Of a stretch of 64,000 nucleotides of DNA, positions 33,891-45,508 are shown one piece after another. Position 1 is the first letter of the stretch. Each line of letters opens with the position of its first letter. Source of the stretch: Euglena gracilis. Lineage: Eukaryota; Euglenida; Euglenophyceae; Euglenales. The position numbers and the translations under genes are program-made. The stretch spans positions 93,362,229 through 93,426,228 of the forward strand of contig CP154956.1 in NCBI GenBank assembly GCA_039621445.1. The letters run 5' to 3'. The notes under the pieces are model-generated. The model searched no databases. It saw nothing but the letters and a program-made list of their open reading frames with translations, and was not told where the DNA came from.

Positions 33891-33945
33891 GGTCGGCGAC
33901 GGCGACGAAACCCCGGATGCACTCCACACGGAGCCCATCCACGGC

Positions 33946-34032
33946 TCACTTAACGTCGCCCGCACCCTGGAACTTGTCGTAGAACTCGTCGTCGTCCTCG
34001 TCGTCGTCGTCGTCTTGAAGTTCGCTGGCGAC
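33946..34032 (-). CDS. Gene B exon 8: acidic tail and stop
   Basis: Acceptor GGCATAG|GTCGCC in phase 0. Reads VASELQ, ten acidic residues in a row, FYDKFQGAGDVK and TGA at 33946-33948. The tail is carried by a GAC-rich run. Of the three frames this is the only one opening from the AG and closing at a stop. Confidence 0.75.
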   Translation of the reverse strand, partial: VASELQDDDDDEDDDEFYDKFQGAGDVK

Positions 34033-36663
34033 CTATGCCGGCGCAGTTGGGTGTGGGGGAGCAAGGGGTCGCTTCGTGGCCCCTGGGAGCGAGGGGACCA
34101 GATCAAAGGCGAGAAAATTTGGGGCTGGCTGGACAAAGACTGCTGGCTGATCCCACTTCCCAGGGGGGGGGGCCAGGGGTTCTCCAGCAGGAACTTAATT
34201 GGAGCTGGGACCGGAGTCCAAATCCTGAAAACTTTTAATAAACTCAACAAATAAACAATTTAAAGACAGAAAATATGAGGCGGGCAAGCCAACCCCGACC
34301 ATTTCTGCCGAACTTCGGACCACCTTGGATATTCCGAGGCAAAGCAATCTGTTACCATCCCACCAATGTTCAGGCGGCTGGACAAGGATTCAACTTTTTT
34401 GTTGAAGGGGGGGGGAGTGGAGTCTGAGGCTGGAAAAACTGGCGGGCTGGGCTTTTGCCCCTTGGGTGGATCCCTTCGGCTTAAACGACGCCCTGATGGG
34501 GAGGCGGGGCGGGGGGCGCGACCCAAAACATCACAGGGCAAAATCCCTTCAATGATGATGGCTTCAAACTCAGTTTGCCAACCACAGTGGTGACCCTCCT
34601 GGTCAAATACCGCTGAAATTCACTACCACTATTGCGACACAAAAAAAGTTGAAGCTTTCTTTCTTTCCATTGGTTGCAACCCGTAGGAAAATACAACAGC
34701 ACAGAACCAGAGAAGAAGTCTCATGCATACCCAGTTGGTGCGAAATGAAGAGCTAACTCAATAAATAAAACCCAGAGCACTTCCAAAACCCAGCAGGTAT
34801 TAGGGATTCAATGCTCAACGAAAGGAAATAAAACTGGTGGGAAACAGGGCGGTTCTTAAAAGACAATCACCAACGGAAAAAAAAATCCCTGTCGGTGAAG
34901 AAATATTGATGATTGAATCACAAAACGGGAAAAGGCATTGGCATAGGCCCAACATCTTTGTCCTCATGCGCCAGTGGTCAAATCAGTGACCTGACGGGCC
35001 CAGGAAGGTCCACTGCATGCATCTGTGAGGTGATTCGTGCATCTGCAATGCGAGACTGGAAACCACACGCACGAGACACCTCTTCGCCCTTCGTCATGAC
35101 GTACACATGGTAGCTCGACGCTTGCGACGCGTCGGAGGAGAAGATCGGCTTGTCGACGGTCTTGTGCTCCACCTGGGTGGGACACGAGTGGCTGTCCCGG
35201 CAGGGTCCTTCGGTCGAATGTTATAGCAAAAACAATCCAAAACTAGACCCCCCCAAAAGAACCCTCTCCAGGAACATCAGCAACGGACCCAAAGAGTAGA
35301 CCCGGGTCTTTTTTGGGGGGGGGGAGGCTATAATCTATCAAAACACAGTGCAATGACAAATAAACTGCATCAGACTCGTTTGACAAACACCGGGTGGAAG
35401 GGAAAGATCACATCATACCAATCCCCCACAGGGGGTCACTTTCAACTTTTCAAAAATTGCTCAGCCACGATTTGAACGCCAATCAGTCGTGCCGGGAGTG
35501 GAGTCAGACACACCTTCAGTACGATGGCCCAGAACCTTTTCTCCCAGTGGTGATACCTGTTTTGAAGTTTGTGACTTCTGTTGGCATCGTCATGCTTCAA
35601 TTCACAAACAGTGTTTGTACTTCAGCACGGCATGCCCAACATGTTGCATAAAATAAATGCAAATGCATAAATCTTGAATTCTTCCATTACTAAATCATTA
35701 ATACATTTCATTTTATCATTACCTAATTTGCCATCGCTATACCAAAAATGAATTTTCACAATCAAACGTCGATGGAGACACAAAGCCATCCCGATGACAT
35801 GCCTCCCAATGAAGCTTCTTCCGGCGGAAATGATCCACCCGGGTGTCGGGGTGCCCGTACGAGACGACAACGTAGCTACCGCCTGCAAGGAGCATGAAGG
35901 GTACCCGTTGCATTCGGAACCCCCTCCAAAGAAATTAACTTTGCCCCCATGCAAAAACATTGTACCGAACTTTTGGCTCCTGTCCCCCGCAATCCCCTGC
36001 AATCATGTTGGGATCATCCTAAAAACACCCATCACCTGAAATAAATCCATTTTAATATGACCAAATGCAAAGTTTCAAAGGCCTTATGTTGCTTCACACG
36101 TGTATTCATGAAACATAAATGGATTCTGTCATGGTACGGAGATATTTTTTTGGCCTCCCTTGCAAAGTTATCTGGTCATGTAAGTTTAAAAGGGTGACGG
36201 CATTATCTTATTAAGAAGGGCACCCCTGTGCCCTGCCCATGGCCGCCAAATGAGAGCAATGAGGGCGGGGGAGACTTTTCTTCAGCACGCGGCAGACGTG
36301 CTTGTTCATCTGGTACACGTTGTGGAAGGAGTTGGAGCCACAAAGGATGGCGTCCATCGTCCCCTTGTCGATGACCTGCCGCAACGGAGGCACTGGGATA
36401 CAAACCGGGGGAGTACTTCAAAGCAAGAGAAAGACACCTGAGCTGATTACCTTTCTGAAACACATGGAAGGGTTGTGCCAAAACAAAAAAAGGAGTAATA
36501 AATTTGAATGCCAGATGATTTTTTCTGTTGATTTGTTATTATTTGTATTTATTATTATTTGCAGATTTGTAATTTGTAGATCGCAGACTTGAAACACAGT
36601 TATGGTTGTTTGCGTCAGTTCGCGTGTTTCTCTGCGTGGCTGGGTTGCCCAATACACACGTGG

Positions 36664-36694
<31 letters not shown>

Positions 36695-39600
36695 ATGTTG
36701 CATGAGCCTGGCAACCATCCACACTCCACACCGCGTCGAACGATGCGTCGGGGAAATCTAGCTTCATGCAGTCCTTCACAAGCCACTCCATCTTGTCCAG
36801 GTCCTTGTAGCGGGCCTTCATCTGGGTGATGCACACCTCCGAGATGTCCACGTTGGGGGACAGGACTGGGGCAGCGCAAACCTCCTCAAACAAGACTCCG
36901 TGGCTACTTTTTGGGTCCGTTGCTGAAAATCCCCCAGGGGGGTCTACCTTTTGGATTTTTTTTTGCTGAAATTCGATCAAAAAAAAGTCTTCCCGCGGCA
37001 GGGGCAAAAAAATTGTCAAAAATGGGCAATTTTTGGCAATGTCACTTGCATACCGAGCAAAACTTGAAAAATGTACAAAAATAGCCCTTTTGGGGGGATT
37101 GTCACGGATTTAGAGGGTGTATTTTTTCGGATATTCCCCAAAATTCTGTGGGGGGTCGTAGTTTTTTTTGGGGGGTCAAGTTTTTGGATTTTTGCTGAAA
37201 AATCGGCCGAGGGGTCGGGGTGGGGGCAGGCTTCTTTTTAAGCGCGGGGCCCCCAGAAAAGAACCCCAAAATTGGGCTGTCTGAGAGCATTTCCCAAAAT
37301 CTGGCGCTTCGTGCCAAAAACCATCCCGGGCCTCTGGCCTTGGACCGCCCCCCCCCCCAGAGTCCCGAGTTAAAAAGAAATCTGGTGGGACGCCCCCCCC
37401 CCCAACCAATGACGCGTCCGGGTGGTCAATTTTTGGCTTGGCTCAAAGAGCCCCAATTTTTTTTGCCTCCAAAACCGCCCGAAAAGGCCATTTGGGCACC
37501 TTGAGGCAAAAATGCCAAAAAAACATTCGGAAATGCCAAAAAATCGCAAAGTGTTGGAAGGAAAAATCCTTCGGTGGAATCCTGGGTCCGGGGTGGTGAA
37601 TCCCTTGACAAGTGTTGGGGGCGGGGACGCCCTCCGGTCCAGGAGGCGAGGTGGGAGGGATCCCCTCTTCTTCTACCCTGTGCTCCCTCCTCACATCGAA
37701 CCCTGGCCCTCACGCTTGCTCTTAAATCAGGGGATTTCTCCAAGAACTGGGCAGGGCTGTACGGGAAGGCATGGTCTTAGGCGGCCGGATTCGCACTTAA
37801 GCTTTTTTCCTTTGGATGCGCGCAATTGCACAAATGTACCATTTTTTTTTGTAACCCCTGGGACCCTGTACCCTGACACCCAGAACACGATTTAAGAACC
37901 GTTACACCCGTCTATTGGAGGGGATTAACTCCCAGTGGTCTGGTGTGCATGCTGCTTACCAGGTGACGTTAAAAGGGCTGGGGGTGAGACTGGTGCTGTT
38001 GTACATCAAATGGGAGAGATACACACACCCCTTGTTACGACACTTGGAAACGGTGCTGACGTGCTGCCTGAACTGGCTTGGACACTGCCGCCACCGGTGA
38101 GAACACACGGAGCCTCATTGGATCACACCACCACAGACACACAGACTACGTGAGGCAGCCGTCACGCAATTGATGTGTGTTTATGCGCGCAATTGCGCAA
38201 ATAAAAACAATTGTGTTTGTGGGCACATTTGCGCAAATAAACCGTAAACCGATGATGTTAAAGTGACGTGTTGGTGGGCGCAAATGCGCGCACCAACACA
38301 TTTGGTGGTGTGCGCATTTGCGCAAATGTGGCCACAAACATAGTTATGTTTATTTGCGCAAATGCGCCCACCAACATGTACTTTTACTTTCTATGTTAAA
38401 AGACACCAATGAGGACAATGACCCTACGAGGTTTTAAAACGTGATGGACGTGTTGGTGCGCGCAATTGCGCAAATAAACACAATTACGTTTGTGCGCGCA
38501 TTTGCGCAAATGCGTGCACAAACATTTTATACACCGCTTCAAAATGATGTGTTTCAGAGAGCCTTAACGCACACAAACAAAGTTGTGTTTATTTGCGCAA
38601 ATGCGCGCACCAACACACATCAGTTGTGTGATACCATCTCCTCCTCCGTGACAGCTGGCGAACACAATTCCTCACGCCAACCAATGATTTGTACCACGAT
38701 TATGTGGTGATGAAATTTGTGGTGAGAGGTGGTGTAGAGTGTTCACTGGAACACGGCATGTGACGGGCCAAAATTTGCCTGTCTTATGTGTGTACATTTG
38801 TACTGCTGTTACCAGGCCCACACGACCTGTTGTTTTGGCGTCATCCGTTTGGCAGTTAAACGTAATGAATTTGATGACGTGCAAACGACCTGTGACTGTT
38901 CGACACCTTTTGTGCAACAGGACTGCGTTACAAGAAGACAAAATTTGGCACCTGAAATACCCGGGACGTGTCGGGCCAGAGTCCGTTTTACGGTTTTCTT
39001 TGCCATTTTCCCCCTGAAAAACGTAAAAACACCGGTTTTTGTGCATAATTTGGGGGGAGTGGGTCCCACCGCTTTGATGCACCCAATCCAGTGGTAAAGG
39101 TTCAACACTTCCTTGCACCCAAAGGAACAGGTGCTTGAGGGCTACCTCTCTCCGGCTGCTGGTTGCCATCCACTGGCACCACGTCATACCCCCAGTCTTA
39201 CACCCTGGTTGCGGGTATAACGCGGTCGCTGTGGTGGGTGTCGTTGCACCGGGGAAGTGGATGCTGACCTGTTGGGTGCTGAAGCATCAGCAGCTGATGG
39301 GGCTTTAACAGCGGAGCCCAGGCCGCAGGTCAGCGGCAGGGCCCTTGGGACCCAAAAATTGGTGCCGGTGGAGGTGTACCGTTACTGGGTGGCTATGCAC
39401 GCACCTTCTGGAGATCCTATGTCTCCATCTTTTGTGGGACCTGTCAATGGTCAACAAACGGCACAATAACACCATATACCGGAGGAGACGGGGTGGTCAT
39501 TTGCTTTCAACCCATTCAGAAGCCACTAAGGGTAGTTGCAGGAGACGCAAATGCAATCGTTTTCTACTCCTCCATTAGTTGTTTATTTGCGCATTTGCGC

Positions 39601-42600
39601 GCATCACGTTGTTTGTGGGCGCAAATGCGCAACTAAACATGGTAAATTGTGCAGTTTCTTCGTACAGTTTATTTGCGCATTTGCGCCCACAAACAACGTG
39701 ATGCGCGCAAATGCGCAAATAAACCACATCTGCTGTCGGCGTTTGACGGTTGTGTTTTCCGTCACACTCTTCTGTGTGTTTATGGGCGCAAATGCGCGCA
39801 CCAACAAAAACTATGTTTTATGCGCGCATTTGCGCAAATGCGCGCATAAAACATAGTTTTTGTTTGTGCGCGCATTTGCACCCATAAGCTTGCGCCGTTG
39901 ACAAACAATATGACAAACTCACCAACTGGATGGCCCGTCAGTCCGTACCGTCAGGGCCTCTATGTCACGCAGTTTTTCAACAGCGTCAGTTCATGGGTGC
40001 CAAAGCCCAATCCCAGAAGGACAAAATTGTGTTGATGCGCGCAATTGCGCGCATCAACACAAACATGTTGGTGCGCGCATTTACGCAAAAAAACACAACA
40101 TTGCCCTTCCAGTGTTGGGCTTCTTCCGCTGGGTTTTTTGCCACACAACTGGTTCTGCGCATCCCGGGTATAAGCCGGGTGGGAGACACCCGTTCCCCTT
40201 TATTCCCTTCATTCCCGGTGGACCCCATTTCTTCCCCTCTGCGCATCCCTTGCCCAACACCCCGTACTTGCCTTCCTTCCCCTGTGTCCTTGTCGCCGGC
40301 TCGGTCACACCACACCCACACCCCCCGGCACCTCCTCCCCGCGCTTTAACAAACAGCCCACAAACACCACACCAAGGCGTCGCAAGCAACGCAGTCCGGC
40401 AAACATCCAGGACGCACACCGCCGGCAGCTCGGACACACCCGGGGACACAGCCGAAAGGAGCAACAAGGGCAGTAAAGGTCCCGTTCCTGTGGCGCTTTT
40501 TTGCGTTTTTTTTCCCTGTGGGCCGGCAAGGTCCCGGGGGTTTCAACGTACAAAGTCCTTTTGGTACACCCCAAAAACACCATTTTTTTGCCAAAGTCCC
40601 GGGGGTCTCCCAGCCAAAATCAGAATTTTCCTCATTTTTTGCGCTCTCTTGTCCACGTGTTTTCAAACCCCCCTGACCTTCACAGCCGAAACAAAGCAGA
40701 ATCAAAAAAATCGTAAATTTGCGCAAGTGCGCAAATAAAACGAAAAAAGCTTAAGTGCGAATCCGGCCGCCTAAGATGGTGGGGGTTGGTCGGACGCCCC
40801 CCCCCCCCCACAACCCATAGGGTTGCGGGGATTCCCATACAGCCCTGGACCTGGGTTCCAGCCGGAAAAAAGGGCGTTGGCAACTAAAACCGTGCAAGAA
40901 AGGAAAACTTGACATTTGAGGGCCCCGGGGTCCTTCCAGATTCCCCTGGCAGGTGAGGAGGTCGGGCGCCTTGGAAAATGTTTTAAAAAACCTTAAAATG
41001 TTTCAAAATTTGGCAAAACACCTTAAACACCTTAAAACCTTTTAAAAAAACCCCTTTAAAAAACGTAAAAAGCATTCTGGCAAAACTTGTCTTCAATCAA
41101 GCAAAAACAAGCTGAAAAATCTCGGCAAAAAGAAACCATCTCCCATACTTGGCGTTTGTTTATTTTTTAAAAAAAAACAAAACAACGGGTTTTATTTGAA
41201 AAAAAACCCGCCAAAAAACATAAAAAAACAAAAGGGGAATTTCATTGAAAATATTCGGTATGAAACACAAAACCATACTTCGAATCCTACTGAGTTCATA
41301 AACTGCCAAAAAATGGTCAAAACATCCAAAAAATGCAACAAAATGTACTTTTATGATTTTTTTCATTTTTTTTGTGGAAAAAAGCTTTTGGCGGAAACGA
41401 ACCAGAAAATGTTTCCTCGCATCGCTGGAACATTGTCCATCCACCCAAAGCTCAAAAAAATGGAAGCTTCGACCTTCTTTTGATTTTGGACCCCCATTTG
41501 ATGCCAGGATGGACTTGGGTCGCCCTTGGAGATGAATGCGTTAAAAAATCTGAAAACGTCTTAAACACCTTAAACAGTCATTAAAAAACTGCCTTAAAAA
41601 AACCTTCAAAAATGCCTGGTTCGGGCCCCCGCCTAAAACCCAGATGTCCTCCTTATGGACCCCTCCCCCGCTAAGGAAGGTCCTGCCTGACTGGTGCACC
41701 GGACCTGGCTGGCGCTTGAAATGAAGCCCACGCGGATTCTTTCAGCCCCGAATGTCGAGGGAAAACCAAAGACAGGTGAGCAATGGGAACTGATTCCCGG
41801 TTTCCCTGGAACGTTGCCCATCCACCCAAAACAATGAAATAACGGCTTTTTGGGGGGTTTGAGTTTTTTTTTTGAACCTTTCCGAGTCCTTGATTGGTCC
41901 TTTTGTCAAGGGATAATTCTTAGGGGAAGCTGGCTGGACCCCTGAGTGGCCAGGTTTCCCTCCAGATTAAAAAGCCCCGGAGCCCCGTGTTTTAAATACC
42001 GCCCACTGGACTGACATTCAACGTGTGACGGAACTCCCCCTCCCCCCCGCCTGGACGCTTCACCCCACTCCGGACATTTGACCCCCCAACCTGTGTTGCG
42101 GCTTCACTTCAAAAGCAACAGCTGAGCGGAGACCCCCCTAGCCCTGGGCGACGATGTTCTGGAAGCCCGCTTCGTACAGCTGGGCGCTGAACCTGGGCGG
42201 CGGAGGCCAAGGACGACGCCGCACATGGCGGGGAGGTCCACAGCCACCAGGCCAGGGTCAGACAACAAGGTGCGTCCAGCGGCAATGGGAAGCTTCTGCC
42301 TTTTTTTTTTGGGATGCCAGCCAGGCTGGAGTGGACCAACCTGGGGGGGGGAGAGGGGGGTCCCGGAGTGCCCTGGAGTGCCTGGCCAGGCAGGCACTCC
42401 ACCCCCCCGGGGGGGGGGGGGTCGGTGCCTGCCTGGTCGTGGGCAAAAGATGCACCCAAAATGGCCTTTTCGAGGCTTCTGGTGCCTTTGGCACCGGAAG
42501 TGCCTTGACCGAGTGCCCAGGCACTTTTGGCCATGTACAACCCCCCCCCGATCTGCCCTTGCACCCCCCCCCCCGAAGTGGGGTCAGCACTGTCTTAAAT

Positions 42601-44657
42601 TCAGCCGGTGCAACCCCCCCTCCCAAAGCCCTGTTTCCGGAGTGCTGCCCAGGTCCTGTAAAGGGTATCCCCCTGGCTGGCACTGGCCCTGACCTGGGGT
42701 CGAACCAGGGAGCCAGAAACTGCAAGTTCATCCCAATAAAGCCAATTATGCAAAAAAAAATCGATTCTTCGACCCAAATTTTGAGCTGCCCGTTTTTTTG
42801 GCCCTACCAAAGGCAAAAAACGTGTCTCCGTCCAGGAAATAAAACTCAGGGGGAGGGGGTTCGAGGTTGGAGTACGGCTGTGCCACCCCCCCTGGCCAGG
42901 AATGCAAGCGACGCCCTGGAAACAAGCAAATAAAAGAGGAAAGAAGGAGAAAGAGCGGCGGCCTCCACCTGGAGTTGCCGCACCCCAGCATGAGGACCTT
43001 GGAGTTGGGCTTGAGCAGCGGCGCCAGGGTGTCCTTCAGGGACTCGTACGACACGTACCAGTCGAAGGTGGTATCATTGGGGCCAGCACCCCCTTTGTTC
43101 GCACATACCTCACAAAAGGAATACAACAAACAACACACACACAAACACACGCACGCACACACACACACATCATTCACTTGATGGTGTATGTGAACAACAC
43201 AATAAGCACAATAAAAAAATATAAAAAAATGACAATCCAGGGAGACCATGCAAAAAAAAAATGGAAAAAAGTCAAACGTGCAGGTGTTCCAGGTGACTTG
43301 TGGTGGCCAGTGCTGTCCATCAGCACTTGGAAATACCTCCCTGGTGGCCGGGAGAGCACGGATACCTCGAGGCACAGAAACGGTGAAAGTTCTGCAGCCA
43401 GTCACTGCAGCAGAACTAGAACCTTGGACTCGCCAGCTTTTGTGCCTCGAGGTATCCGTATCCTCCTGGCAGCCAGGGGGAGGTTTTTCCATGTACTGAT
43501 GGATTGAGACAAGTCTCTTGGACCATGTTTCCAATGTTTCCGGTGCATTTGCCCTGTCCAGACGTGCAGGATGTAGGCCCCAATGTCACACACACCTTTT
43601 GTTCCACGGGTGTATGAGTTCGCACGGGGGTAAGGTTTATAATAATGGACCCAAAACCAACGCCCCCCCTCTTGTTCTGTCCAATTTGTTTGCGACAAGC
43701 GCCTGGTCAGAAATCAACAGAGAAAAAACCCCAAAAAATCAGGAAAACGTTTGCAAAATCGATTTCTAACACATACTTTGGCCGCTTTCGACCCATTTTT
43801 GCTCATGTTTGGCAACTTCCAACAACAAAAAATCTGTTGTTGTCCTTTTGGGCAGCTGGATGGGAATAAGGGTGGTGGGAAAGAATCAACCCGAAAAGCA
43901 CATCCCATTCAAGAGGCAGACGGACATGTGAGAAACTGGACAAATAACTCTGGGCAGAGTTGCAGTACGCTCCACGTGGCCCCACAGCAAAACCCCTTCC
44001 CAAATACTTTTGGGAAAAATATCTCCCAAATATTTTTGACGCCCAAATGAAATTTCGACGTGTAGTTCTGACAACTTGTCAGGTGTGGGTGCCATGAACC
44101 AGGAAACCTTGGGGCAACCTTAGGGTTTCCTTCTACAAAAAAAATACCGTCCCAGCACATTCAATAAAAAATCCACAGAAAAGTGGCCAAAATTGGCAAC
44201 ATTTTGGCAAAAATGGGTTGATTTCGGGAAAAAGGTGATTTTTGGATCTTAAGACCATCACCCATCCACCCAAAACGACAAAAGTGTGGTTTCAACTGTT
44301 TTATATTTTTGATTCATTCATGCATGCATGCATTCGACCCCCTGGTCGGTCGTTGGCCGTCCCTCAGGCCTAAAGGCGGTCCTTGAGGGGCGGCCTTGAA
44401 CAAAAAAAAACCTCGTCCCTTATGGATCATCCTGAGAAAACCTTAGTTCAAGTTCGCACATTACGAATTTGGCGGGCCAATAGGTGAGAAAAAGCCAAAT
44501 ATTTTTGGGCCTAGCTGGCACGTTAAAGCTGAAGGCCAACTGTCGGGGGGCCCGTTTTGCATGGAAGGAGGGGGGGGGCCAAGCGCCCGGGGGGGGCGGG
44601 GGGCTGGGCGGCCCGGTACCGTTCGTCCCAGTAGTCAGGCTTGCCGTACTCTGGCAT
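33946..44657 (-). CDS. Gene B: METTL13/EEF1AKMT4-type class I SAM-dependent methyltransferase (8 exons)
   Basis: Spliced length about 235 codons, close to the single-domain members of this family. N-terminus MPEYGKPDYWDERY matches the Y-W-x-x-R-Y start. Exon 2 has FDWYVSYESL and SAM-binding motif I (VLMLGCGNS). Exon 3 has LYEAGFQNIV. Exon 4 has NVDISEVCITQMKARY with the acidic residue after strand 2, then MKLDFPDASFDA. Exon 5 has VIDKGTMDAI, the post-motif signature of the family. Exon 6 has GGSYVVVSYGHPDTR, exon 7 YHVYVMTKG, and exon 8 an acidic tail. The family methylates lysines or termini of eEF1A, citrate synthase and similar proteins; the substrate here is unknown. Introns 4 to 7 are supported by exact phase. 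The exon 1/2 and 3/4 junctions are not resolved. A 3.0-kb transposon sits in intron 3. Confidence 0.85.
35080..35172 (-). CDS. Gene B exon 7: C-terminal strands
   Basis: 31 codons, acceptor CACCCAG|GTGGAG, donor GAAGAG|GTGTCT, both phase 0. SSYHVYVMTKGEE matches the family's F.HLYLM.KG ending. Confidence 0.83.
35803..35882 (-). CDS. Gene B exon 6: strand 5 and following loop
   Basis: Acceptor CTTGCAG|GCGGTA, reading GGSYVVVSYGHPDTRVDHF then RRKKLHWE. Donor is GC (GGAG|GCATGT), which alone keeps phase with exon 7; the nearby GT would shift the frame. Confidence 0.85.
36276..36375 (-). CDS. Gene B exon 5: KGTMDAI signature
   Basis: Acceptor GGCAG|GTCATC and donor AAAA|GTCTCC; joins exon 4 as SFDA/VIDKGTMDAI in phase 0. 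Continues NSFHNVYQMNKHVCRVLK, the helix before strand 5. Confidence 0.88.
36732..36865 (-). CDS. Gene B exon 4: motif II region
   Basis: NVDISEVCITQMKARY, then WLVKDCMKLDFPDASFDA and donor GCG|GTGTGG (phase 0). The D of NVDIS is the ribose-binding acid. The AG acceptor at 36865 adds five residues before NVDIS; family resemblance would start the exon at 36854, where there is no AG. Confidence 0.83.
37227..37384. repeat. Probable hAT-like MITE copy, 158 bp
   Basis: Starts CAGGCTTCTTTTTAAGCG and ends GTTAAAAAGAAATCTG, good inverted ends; target duplication not clear. Intron 3 of gene B. Confidence 0.5.
37776..40775. mobile_element. 3.0-kb DNA transposon with 34-bp perfect terminal inverted repeats and 5-bp target duplication
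   Basis: Left end CTTAGGCGGCCGGATTCGCA and onward is repeated exactly, inverted, for 34 bp at the right end. ATGGT flanks both sides as a target-site duplication (37771-37775 and 40776-40780). The inside has many copies of TTTGCGCAAATGCGCGCA-type palindromes and no intact transposase frame; the longest frame (39962-40738, plus) looks like chance. It is non-autonomous and lies in intron 3 of gene B. Superfamily not assigned: the 5-bp duplication and CTTAGG end fit none of the common classes well. Confidence 0.85.
40776..42149. other. Gene B intron 3, part right of the transposon
   Basis: AT-rich words CCTTAAAA repeated at 40980-41060 and 41545-41610; family P fragments; no exon. Confidence 0.45.
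41130..41910. repeat. Two family P copies, tail to tail with a variant
   Basis: CATTGTCCATCCACCCAAAG at 41430 and GTTGCCCATCCACCCAAAAC at 41812, each followed by a TTTTGA..GACC stretch. Confidence 0.55.
42150..42192 (-). CDS. Gene B exon 3: short helix exon
   Basis: Acceptor GCCCAG|GTTCAG supplies the one base needed after exon 2, giving GCGNSRFSAQLYEAGFQNIV, exactly the expected LSE.LY..G...I helix. The 3' end is unclear: GT is available at ATC|GTCGCC and GC further on, but neither joins exon 4 without adding or losing residues. Confidence 0.78.
42660..42740 (-). other. tRNA-like sequence with intact T arm (tRNA-derived repeat or pseudogene)
   Basis: Minus strand: A-box-like TGGCTTTATTGGG, loop CTTGCAG (anticodon TGC after the invariant T), and a perfect T arm CCTGG-TTCGACC-CCAGG. 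The D arm and the acceptor 5' strand do not pair, pointing to a degraded tRNA-derived sequence. Confidence 0.42.
42969..43108 (-). CDS. Gene B exon 2: SAM-binding motif I
   Basis: Acceptor TGTGAG|GTATGT, donor TCCAG|GTGGAG (phase 2). Contains TTFDWYVSYESLKDTLAPLL and KVLMLGCGNS, the glycine-rich SAM loop. It is the strongest single exon for the family. Confidence 0.88.
43317..43502. repeat. Foldback element, 186 bp, imperfect arms
   Basis: CCATCAGCACTTGGAAATAC at the left pairs with GTACTGATGG at the right. Both arms share GGATACCTCGAGGCACA, and the tips meet at CAGTCACTGCAG. It lies just upstream of gene B exon 2. Confidence 0.75.
44145..44430. repeat. Family P copy, upstream of which gene B exon 2 lies
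   Basis: CCCAGCACATTCAATAAAAA to GTCCCTTATGGATCATCCTG; the AAGGCGGTCCTTGAGGGGCGG end is clear. Confidence 0.65.
44620..44657 (-). CDS. Gene B exon 1: N-terminus
   Basis: Starts at an ATG and reads MPEYGKPDYWDER before a GT donor (GAACG|GTACCG, phase 2). The Y-W-D-x-R-Y motif is the family's N-terminal signature. The donor phase does not match exon 2 (phase 0), so a tiny exon or another donor may be involved. Confidence 0.75.
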
Positions 44658-45508
44658 CCCGCAGCTGTGAAGCAGGCGGCCCGCAGGGGAAAGGAAAGGA
44701 AAGGAGGCGTACGACCTGTGGGCGAGAGAAGCGCGGGAATTTGGCCCCGAAAGCCGGGCGAGGAGGAGGACATGAAATTATTGGCGCAACCCTTCCCCAG
44801 GATCTCACAAAGAAACCAGTCTGAAAGTGCATCCCAGCTGCGGCGCTCGGTGAGACTGTTGCATCCAAGGACCGACTTTTGGCATGTGCGTTCTATTGAA
44901 CCAAGGTCGTTAGGTCGTAAGAGAGTCCATACCTAGCCACACGATTCCAGGAGGAACCGAAGCCCACACTGATGCCAGAGCTCCACATCGGAGTGGGCAG
45001 CAATGCATCCCCAAACAACCCCAACCTGCCAATCATGAGCCTGATCGTTCGCTTTCATTTTCTGGTGGAAAACGACAATCTGTTTCCAGATATTACAACA
45101 CAATCCAAATACACTCATACTGGCTCTACTGTATGCTGGCTCCATATTCAGACAAAGTTTCATGCTGTTTTTTTCATGTAATGGGTGGTTCAATCAATGA
45201 CACCCGTTTGTAACCGCAATATTACTCCCCCCAATTCTACATCAGGAAATATGATCTCATGAGCAACCTTCACTCAAACAAAACCTCAAACAAATAAAAT
45301 GAAAGACATAAATAATAATGATGAATAAAAGACAGACAACCTTGGGTTCCTCCCCAAATGGGACTTTTTGGTGAATTATTCATTGCACCTCCTTTTGTTA
45401 AAAGACAGACAAAAGCCAGTGGCCGAAAACAAGGGAATCTTTTTGTTGCTATTTTAAATATGAGGAGAGGAAAAAAGGGCACACGCACAACACACACACA
45501 CACACACA

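Noticed and set aside
35440-35530. Possible long-variable-arm tRNA on the minus strand
   Set aside because: T-loop word TTCAAAT present, but anticodon and D stems do not pair.
39962-40738. 258-codon plus-strand frame, among the longest in the window
   Set aside because: Lies inside the CTTAGG element, crosses GCGCAAATGCG palindromes and proline/serine spacer, and shows no domain or codon pattern of a transposase.
42154-42933. 259-codon plus-strand frame
   Set aside because: Opposite strand of gene B exon 3 and G/C homopolymer spacer; no domain seen.
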